Source: Lachnospiraceae bacterium (GTDB lineage Bacteria > Bacillota > Clostridia > Lachnospirales > Lachnospiraceae). Taken from it: a DNA stretch of 64,000 bases. Positions 58,258-64,000 of the stretch are shown here, piece by piece (positions within the stretch are counted from its first letter, which is position 1; every line of letters begins with the position of its first letter). The DNA is taken from NCBI GenBank assembly GCA_910574865.1, contig CAJTDN010000011.1:1-64000 (forward strand), written 5' to 3'. The notes beneath the pieces are model-generated. The model was not told the origin of the DNA and made no database searches. It saw nothing but the letters and a program-made list of their open reading frames with translations. The position numbers and the translations under genes were made by a program.

Positions 58258-59406
58258 TTATTCCTCCGCCGACAACATGGCGACATGGTATGTGATGTGG
58301 GCACGTGAACGCCAATAAGTCTTGTGGAACGTCCGGTCAAGCCGGCCAATGACGCCACGCGCGCTTTCCTCGTCAGTCCCCGTCAACATCAGGACGTAGG
58401 AACCGACCTCCAACCTGGCAATGGGGTCGCCAGCCCTGAGTCCTTCCAAGAGTATCCGCTCCAGTCTCCGCACGTCAGTGTCCGGATCCGCCCCGTTGCC
58501 AAGACTTACGATGGCAAGGGTCGATTTTTCTTTCGAACGCGCCAGATTCCGCCGTTCCAATGCCACGATGCCCTGGAACATTTCAAATGTACAGAAAAAG
58601 GCCTTCCCCTCCCCGTTCTCCCCGCGCAACAAAGAAAACACGTCCGAAACGCCCAAATCCCGTTTATTCAACCCTGCCGCCAATATGTACAACTGCTCCA
58701 CTTGGCCGGACGGCGACATCCCAAATTCCCGAACCATTTTCGTCCGAAACGCCTCATATTTTTCAATCGCCTGCTCCCGCTGCCCCATGGCGAGTAACGC
58801 CCTCATCGCATAAGCCGTAAAATCTTCCGTGGCAAAATCCACCTTGTACGCCCGTTCACAAATGCCGAGAATTTCCGGCCATTCTTCTTTCTTGCCAAGC
58901 AAGGGCAGTGCCGCCTTGCACGCATCCAGGTAAAGTGCACGATAATATTGCCTTAAGCCCACCGCCCACCCGCTGCCGTTTGCGGGAAGAAAATCTCCTT
59001 TATATAAGGAAATGGCCGAAAGGAGGAACATCAGACGTTCCTCCCCAGACTTTTTCCCCGCTTCCAGGCATGCCGCCTCGAACCTTGCCGTGTCCAAGTC
59101 CAGACAAACATCGGGATTCCACGCGTATCCCCCCGAAAGGGTCAACAACAAATCATCCTGCTCCGGGAACATGGCCTTCAATAAATTTCGCACCTCGAAC
59201 AACATGCGCCGCAACGCGCCTCCTGGATTATTGCTTCGTTCCGGCCAAAATTCCTCAATCAATTCTTCCGAAGAGACGCTCCGCTTATGGTACACGACCA
59301 GGTATTGCAAAAAGGACAAGGTTTTCCTGCCCGCCCGCGCCTCCCCCGTGCCCCCAAAAGAAAATGAACCTAACAGTTCAAAAGCTAAGCTTTTTTTCTC
59401 ACTCAC
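58258..59406 (-). CDS. BTAD/SARP-type transcriptional regulator
   Basis: The 382-residue protein has an OmpR-like winged helix (FELLGSFSFGGTGEARAG, SSEELIEEFWPERSNNPGGA) followed by a BTAD helical domain (CLDLDTARFEAACLEAGKKS to YEAFRTKMVREFGMSPSGQV). The last 120 residues (AFFCTFEMFQGIVALERRNL onward) look like a small sensory or GGDEF-remnant domain. It starts at GTG 59406 after GGAG. It is divergent from the XRE gene, and the operators between them could regulate both. Confidence 0.8.
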   Translation of the reverse strand: MSEKKSLAFELLGSFSFGGTGEARAGRKTLSFLQYLVVYHKRSVSSEELIEEFWPERSNNPGGALRRMLFEVRNLLKAMFPEQDDLLLTLSGGYAWNPDVCLDLDTARFEAACLEAGKKSGEERLMFLLSAISLYKGDFLPANGSGWAVGLRQYYRALYLDACKAALPLLGKKEEWPEILGICERAYKVDFATEDFTAYAMRALLAMGQREQAIEKYEAFRTKMVREFGMSPSGQVEQLYILAAGLNKRDLGVSDVFSLLRGENGEGKAFFCTFEMFQGIVALERRNLARSKEKSTLAIVSLGNGADPDTDVRRLERILLEGLRAGDPIARLEVGSYVLMLTGTDEESARGVIGRLDRTFHKTYWRSRAHITYHVAMLSAEE

Positions 59407-59502
59407 TGCCCGTCACTCCAGTAATATTTTCCCTTGTAAATCGCCGCCTGCAAGCAGACGCAGTTCTTCTTGCAATCCGCGATTATATTTCTTTTATGAT
59501 AT

Positions 59503-59537
59503 AACACATTTCGTGTTGCGTCAACTCGTTTTGTGTT
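59503..59537. promoter_or_regulatory. Paired XRE-type operators
   Basis: AACACATTTCGTGTT (59503-59517), a five-base inverted repeat, is followed exactly 20 bases later by AACTCGTTTTGTGTT (59523-59537). Two near-identical dyads two helix turns apart in a divergent gap fit cooperative binding by the adjacent XRE protein. Confidence 0.6.
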
Positions 59538-59677
59538 ATTTCCTTAATTATCAGACAAGGAAGATTACAATAGACACAACGAAAGGACTTGAAACGCTTA
59601 TGAAACGACCTCGAAACAGCCTCGATCCATGTAACGGGAACTTAAACGTCAATGCCATGAAAAGGGGAAAAATTAAA

Positions 59678-60046
59678 ATGAAACTTGGTAACACTTTAAA
59701 AGAATTATTATCCATACACGACATGACCCAGAAGCAATTGGCACAAGCCTTGAACCTGTCGCCTTCCGCCCTCGGCAATTACATACAAGGAACCCGCGAA
59801 CCCGATTTTGACACCCTGGCGCGGATGGCCGATTATTTTCACGTGAGTACGGACTATTTGCTGGGCCATTTCCAGAAAACCGCGCTTTCGCGCGACGAGG
59901 AGATGCTGGTTCATATTTTCCGCTCCCTGACGAGGGAACAGAAGGATTTTTACTTGGAACAAGGCCAGATTTTCATACGCCAGAACAAGAAAAAAGAATC
60001 CTCCCCTTTCCTGCGCGCGATGCCGCTGAACGGAGAGGTTTCCTGA
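59678..60046 (+). CDS. XRE-family helix-turn-helix regulator
   Basis: The 122-residue protein has an HTH_3 domain in residues 1-65 (MTQKQLAQALNLSPSALGNY, REPDFDTLARMADYFHVSTD) and a helical C-terminal half that may form the dimer (MLVHIFRSLTREQKDFYLEQ). The start follows AAAGGGG; the phrase MKLGNTLKELL is the usual family beginning. Clostridial relatives regulate their own divergent gap. Confidence 0.85.
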   Translation: MKLGNTLKELLSIHDMTQKQLAQALNLSPSALGNYIQGTREPDFDTLARMADYFHVSTDYLLGHFQKTALSRDEEMLVHIFRSLTREQKDFYLEQGQIFIRQNKKKESSPFLRAMPLNGEVS

Positions 60047-60084
60047 ACCTGGCGGTGAAGCTTGTATCTTTTTAAATTATTTAC

Positions 60085-60265
60085 GTGTACGTGATTTTCG
60101 TCCCTATCTTGCCCTTGAGCGCGTCGATGGCCTTGTCGAGGCTGGATATGACATCCAATGTATCCCTGGCTCATCGCGCCGCACACGTCAAACGGCATGG
60201 CCGGGATGATTTCCTTGGCCGCCTCGCGCTGGTACTGCGTGAAGTACACGAGCAGCCCCCTCATG
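60085..60265 (-). pseudogene. Carbamate kinase fragment
   Basis: AMPFDVCGAMSQGYIG is the highly conserved carbamate kinase block. It is preceded by about 20 recognisable residues and followed after a frameshift by SLDKAIDALKGKIG. Most of the enzyme, usually about 310 residues, is absent. It is the last gene of the broken agmatine operon. Confidence 0.6.
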
Positions 60266-60522
60266 CCCGCCCAGCTGGTTTATGCCAGGCCCAAGATATT
60301 GCCCTGCCCACCCATCCGGGACATCGCGGTCTCGAAGGAAACGCGGATCCTCGTGGAGGACTGCCGGAAAATCATGCCCAGGGTCTTGTCCTTCATCAGC
60401 GGCGAATAATATCCCGCCTTGATACATTTCTTGATTTCCAGGGAAAGGTTCACGATGTCAAGAATCTCCTCCTTCGTCAAATCCTGCGTGTCGATAAAAT
60501 ATCTTACTACGTTTGCATACAT
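60266..60522 (-). pseudogene. Putrescine/ornithine carbamoyltransferase fragment
   Basis: From ATG 60522 after AAGGAG the product reads [20 protein letters not shown] and [20 protein letters not shown]. The carbamoyl-phosphate motif STRTR has become STRIR, and the frame breaks at ILGLA, with [13 protein letters not shown] following in another frame. Only the first quarter remains. The sequence is closest in style to putrescine carbamoyltransferases. Confidence 0.75.
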
Positions 60523-60779
60523 GGCTTTCAATCTCCTTTTTCATCTAATTTATTTTGTTATTGTCTTGCTTCTTACTTCATTTCTTTTCATTTTTTTAAT
60601 TTTTCAATTTTTTATTTCTTACCTTGCCCTTTTACCTTTGTCGCTTTCGCGCCATTTCTTTGGCATCCTGCCATCTTTTCCGCCTTCCAAGGTGTGGGAC
60701 GTGATGGAATCGGAAGGCACATGTTTTGACTTATGGACCTGGTATTTGCCAAGTCCATTCTATTTAGGAACAACGAATT

Positions 60780-61337
60780 GGCCATTATCATTCACCGCCA
60801 GTACGGCTTCTTCGTCACACACAACTTGTGCACTTTCAATTTGCGTCCCCTGGCGTCAATCGCCTCGCAAAGCTACTCGTATGCCTCCTTCGCCTCCTTA
60901 TAAAACGGATGGCTCTCGTCATCAATATGCCCGTTCGTCTCATATGTGTCGATCCGTCTTTTACCCAGATTACTTTTTCCAGGTTGAGGTATTCTTTCAG
61001 CTTCGCCTCGATTTCGCACACCTTCTGTGCCACCAAGTCATCCTGGTCCCATGGGAAATGCAGCCCATCCACCAAGCCGCCCCAGGCGTTGAATGCCCAG
61101 TCGCAGGCACGGATATCGCCCTTGTCATTGATGACGAATGTCGACCCGCAGTCGCGAATCCATGAATCGTTGCTTGTCTTTTGAACCATGCGGATGTTTT
61201 CGGGAATCTGGGCGCGCGTTCTGGGCCGGCCTCGAGCCGTTTCTCCAGTTGTCCGGCCGCTCCGGCCAAAGCATCCATATTTACGTTTGCCCCTCAAACT
61301 CTGCCGGCATCCTGAAGCCGTCTTGTTTCGGGGTCAT
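60780..61337 (-). pseudogene. Agmatine deiminase, frameshifted with deletions
   Basis: From ATG 61337 the product reads MTPKQDGFRMPAEFEGQT, then in another frame [20 protein letters not shown], then [20 protein letters not shown] and FNAWGGLVDGLHFPWDQDD. A gap follows, then LKEYLNLEKVIWVKDG, and in a further frame YETNGHIDDESHPFYKEA and LKVHKLCVTKKP. These are agmatine deiminase blocks in correct order with at least three frameshifts and two deletions, and the catalytic Cys end is missing. Confidence 0.82.
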
Positions 61338-62030
61338 CCCCTCAATTCTTTTTTCTTTCCCAGAATCACGGCCAACAGTTCGCCGATGACGATGAAAATG
61401 ACGGCCCCGACTGTAATCGGGAAGGTTGCCGACAAAGTTTCCGCATCAAAGCTTAACGGAACCGCCGTGAAGATGATGGACACCGCCAGGAGGATGACTG
61501 GCAACGCCACGTAATACAGTTCAATACCAGGTCGCTTCCGCTGACCTTGAGCGGCCTTTCCGTGTTCGAATCAATCTTCCGCATCTTATAAAATGCCGTG
61601 AGCACCGAAAGGTACGACATCAAAAACATTACCAGGATCAATGCGAAAAAGCTCCAGAACATGTCCTCGTTCGGGATGAACGGCGCGATGACGGTGCCGC
61701 CGATGATGATTGCTTTTGGAATCTGTTTCTTCGGATTCTCCATGTCCCCGGCAATCGTACAGATGACCTCAAATCCCAACATATTGAAGATGATGACGGA
61801 GATTAAGGAAAGGCTGTCCGGGTCGAAGGACGGATGGAGCGAGCCCACGTTCACTTCATTTGCCACGCCTGCGTCAGTGCCATGTACACGCCCAGTGCTC
61901 CGGGCACCACCGCCAAAAACACTTTGATGGCCGCCGCCCCGTTCAAAATCCGCACGCTGTCACAAACCGGGAAGAAACTGATTGCCACGATAATCCAGAT
62001 GAAAATCAGTTCTAATATAATGCATGGAAG
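61334..62030 (-). pseudogene. APC-family amino-acid/polyamine antiporter remnant
   Basis: Blocks of an agmatine:putrescine-type antiporter appear in several frames: FLAVVPGALGVYMALTQ, then NEVNVGSLHPSFDPDSLSLI, FNMLGFEVICTIAGDMENPK and FYKMRKIDSNTERPLKV, ending PITVGAVIFIVIGELLAVIL. Frame changes fall near 61860 and 61530. The stop overlaps the deiminase start as ATGA, showing they were once translated together. Confidence 0.78.
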
Positions 62031-62231
62031 AATTCCCAGTTCCAACCAAAGATGACTCTCAAAAGTTCCATCACAAAGTTCTTGTCCACCTCATACTCCT
62101 TCGTTCCCTTCTGAATCCCGCAGCCAAGAACCGAAAAGACCGCATGCCTTCCACACCATGCTTGCCCAAGGCAACCTTTAGCTCCGTAAGCTTCTCCATC
62201 CTGATAATCATCTCGATTTTGACACTCCCAT
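62031..62231 (-). pseudogene. Nitrogen-regulatory P-II protein fragment
   Basis: After a GGAGGG site and ATG 62231 the DNA encodes KIEMIIRMEKLTELKVALGK and, after shifts near the start and near 62130, TVFSVLGCGIQKGTKEYEVD. This is the first half of a GlnB/GlnK-type trimer protein. It is then fused to antiporter sequence at about 62030. Confidence 0.65.
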
Positions 62232-62549
62232 ATGGTTCTTCCCTCCTTTCACCCCGTATGCCAAGCGTGCCGTGCCTCCTCCAAAGGGTCATGACATGGC
62301 AAATAGAATTCCCTATGACACAAAAAAGGACATACTATTGCCTTTTGCCAATTAAAAAGTCAATTCGTATGTCCTAATCTATTCATTTAATAAGCCCAAA
62401 GACAGTATAGTACAAATCAGGAAAAGAATCCAAAGGAAAATGAGTTTTTCCTGCAGGTTTCTTCGAAATTCACGGCCTAACCGGCCATGGATTGTAACGG
62501 CATCTAGCCAAGTCAAGTGGGTATTCTCAATCTGACATAAAATCCTCGC
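62232..62549. other. 318-base gap left of the cell-wall-binding gene
   Basis: No gene is visible. It contains a GTGTCATAGGG/CCCTATGACAC-like partial symmetry near 62290-62325 and the dispersed repeat at 62467-62512. Confidence 0.4.
62467..62512 (-). repeat. GTTAC-family repeat, half element
   Basis: On the minus strand GATGCCGTTACAATCCATGG leads into GGCCGGTTAGGCCGTGAATT. It matches the right end of the element at 48773-48971 and the degenerate copy at 22060-22100. Confidence 0.65.
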
Positions 62550-64000
62550 TTACCAGCGCAGAATTCCCGTATTCTGGTCAAAATAATACCATCTTCCATC
62601 AATATAACACAATCCCTTGGCCATCGCGCCCGTGGTCAAGTCAAAGTAGTAACTTCCCCAAAAAGTATGGTCCCAGCCCTTGACCATGCCGCCGGAAGCG
62701 TCATAGCGAACCCACTTGCCCCCGCTGCTCCACTGGTACACGTCCTTCGACACCGCTACCGTCCCGTCCGCGTCGAACCAACGCCAATAATCATCTACAA
62801 ATGTTTCCTGGCCGCTAAATTCGGCTTTCACCCCCGTTACCTTATAGAAGTAATAGAATTTTCCGTCTATCTCCTTGACACCCTTGGCCATAGCCCCAGT
62901 TATCGGGTCGAAATAATACGTCCCACGACTTGTGTTCTCCCAGCCTTTCACCATGCGGCCATTTGCATCGTAACGAACCCACTTGCCTCCGTTGCTCCAC
63001 TGGTACACGTCCTTCGAAACCGCTACCGTCCCGTCCACGTCAAACCAATACCAGTCACCGTCAAGCGGAACTTCCTTGCTGCTAAACTCGGCCTTGATGC
63101 CCGTGGTCTTGGAAAAGTAATAATATTTCCCACCTATCTCCTTGACTCCCTTGGCCATCGCCCCGGTCGTCAAATCAAAATAATAGCTTCCTTGATTGGT
63201 GCTGTTCCATCCTTTAATCATTCGACCACTTGAATCATAGCGAACCCATTTGCCACCATTGCTCATCTGGTACACGTCCTTCGACACCGCCATCGTCCCG
63301 TCCGCGTCGAACCAGCGCCAGTAATCATCGACAAATGCCTCCTTGCTCGCGGCCTTGACACCATTTTCGTAGAAATATCTCTGGCCGTTCTCATATACCC
63401 ACCCGTTCTTCGTGGTACTTGGCTTCGTTCCTTCTCCGGTGCTTCCTCCTGGGTTCGTCGTCCCTCCCCCGGTATTTCCTCCCGGGTCGGTCGTCCCTCC
63501 CCCGGTGTTTCCTCCCGGGTTCGTCGTCCCTCCCCCGGTGTTTCCTCCCGGGTTCGTCGTCCCTCCCCCGGTATTTCCTCCCGGGTCGGTCGTTCCTCCC
63601 CCGGTGTTTCCTCCCGGGTCGGTCGTCCCTCCCCCGGTGTTTCCTCCCGGGTCGGTCGTCCCTCCCCCGGTGTTTCCTCCCGGATCGGTCGTCCCTCCCC
63701 CGGTGCTTCCTCCCGGATTGGTCGTCCCTCCCCCGGTATTTCCTCCCGGGTCGGTCGTTCCGCCTCCCACACCTCCAGTCGTCTGGGACTCATGAGACTT
63801 AATATATATTTTCTTCGCGGAATTGGCCATATATGTCAGGTAAATCTCCCCATTATAAGAATACCCCCTCAATCCTGACACATACTCAGATGCCACTGGT
63901 GTCCCCAACTGTTCCCAGCCTCCGTCGCCAATATATTTCACATATACCTGGTTGCTTTTTCCTCCCAGATATACGATATGTGGCGCGTCCCCGTGAAAAC
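62550..64000 (-). CDS. Cell-wall-binding repeat protein, 5' end outside the window
   Basis: The frame is open to the window edge, so at least 483 residues and no start are visible. The part nearest the edge (APHIVYLGGKSNQVYVKYIG, GEIYLTYMANSAKKIYIKSH) looks like a beta-propeller or lectin-like repeat. Then come ten 11-residue Gly-rich linker units (GGGTTDPGGNT). The last 250 residues are glucan/choline-binding-type repeats (GWVYENGQRYFYENGVKAAS; GKWVRYDSSGRMIKGW; GSYYFDLTTGAMAKGVKEIG), which hold the protein to wall polymers. It is secreted if the missing start carries a signal peptide. Confidence 0.85.
   Translation of the reverse strand, partial: FHGDAPHIVYLGGKSNQVYVKYIGDGGWEQLGTPVASEYVSGLRGYSYNGEIYLTYMANSAKKIYIKSHESQTTGGVGGGTTDPGGNTGGGTTNPGGSTGGGTTDPGGNTGGGTTDPGGNTGGGTTDPGGNTGGGTTDPGGNTGGGTTNPGGNTGGGTTNPGGNTGGGTTDPGGNTGGGTTNPGGSTGEGTKPSTTKNGWVYENGQRYFYENGVKAASKEAFVDDYWRWFDADGTMAVSKDVYQMSNGGKWVRYDSSGRMIKGWNSTNQGSYYFDLTTGAMAKGVKEIGGKYYYFSKTTGIKAEFSSKEVPLDGDWYWFDVDGTVAVSKDVYQWSNGGKWVRYDANGRMVKGWENTSRGTYYFDPITGAMAKGVKEIDGKFYYFYKVTGVKAEFSGQETFVDDYWRWFDADGTVAVSKDVYQWSSGGKWVRYDASGGMVKGWDHTFWGSYYFDLTTGAMAKGLCYIDGRWYYFDQNTGILRW
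63437..63766 (-). repeat. 33-bp tandem repeat coding for a Gly/Thr/Pro linker
   Basis: About ten 33-base units encode GGGTTDPGGNT with Asp/Asn and Asn/Ser variation. Near-identical units suggest recent expansion. Copy number changes would lengthen or shorten the linker without changing frame. Confidence 0.85.

Noticed and set aside
63437-63766. Regular repeats resembling a CRISPR array
   Set aside because: Units are contiguous 33-base copies with no unique spacers and are translated as a Gly-rich linker of a wall protein.

Overview
The window looks like a chromosomal stretch of an anaerobic Firmicute, most likely a Lachnospiraceae-type gut or rumen clostridium. The reasons are strong AGGAGG ribosome sites, an Agr/LytTR-style two-component pair, a GPH sugar symporter, several GH3, GH2 and GH120 enzymes for plant cell-wall sugars, a CsrA-family protein beside a large flagellin, GW-rich cell-wall-binding repeats, and Rpn-family PD-(D/E)XK genes. 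The genus is inference. I recognised no tRNA, rRNA or CRISPR array.

Layout. 1-2097 is a complete IS1634-type insertion sequence. 2098-4101 is a scrambled zone: two copies of one leader, each with a short amphipathic peptide gene, around a broken XRE regulator, a broken ATPase fragment and a DUF3795 gene. 4163-11340 (minus strand) carries a lipoprotein, a membrane-anchored permuted GH3, a GHKL kinase with a LytTR regulator, and an AraC regulator. Divergent from AraC, 11630-16551 holds a GPH symporter, a GH2 enzyme and a broken acetyl-esterase. 16600-19900 is decayed and mobile: GH2 and membrane-protein remnants, a type I toxin-antitoxin unit too short for ordinary gene calling, and a HerA-HNH chimera with a SUKH immunity gene. 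19915-25875 (minus) is a xylo-oligosaccharide block of GH120 beta-xylosidase, a rhodanese-tailed protein and a GH3. Next come a flotillin (plus) and the phosphatidylethanolamine operon VTT-pssA-psd (minus).

30468-32071 is a tyrosine recombinase gene enclosed by two inverted 23-bp sites, each itself two 7-bp arms around a 9-bp core. It lies just upstream of a CsrA-domain gene and a 769-residue flagellin, so it is a candidate self-contained DNA-inversion switch. 35913-40285 has an Rpn-family gene and a second permuted GH3. 40328-48613 (minus) is one long catabolic operon of two zinc dehydrogenases, two FAD oxidoreductases and an ABC sugar importer, with a divergent ROK regulator. 50453-56935 has an amidohydrolase and a 1506-residue surface protein. 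57112-60046 holds another Rpn-family gene, a BTAD regulator and a divergent XRE regulator with paired operators. 60085-62231 is a decayed agmatine-deiminase operon beside a broken P-II gene. The window ends inside a cell-wall-binding protein.

Working together: secreted and intracellular glycosidases release xylose, glucose and galactose-type sugars that the GPH and ABC carriers import, under AraC, ROK and two-component control. Palindromic elements bounded by GTTAC recur in intergenic gaps. The many broken genes are concentrated in a few zones and are flanked by repeats, which points to recombination-driven turnover rather than general decay.
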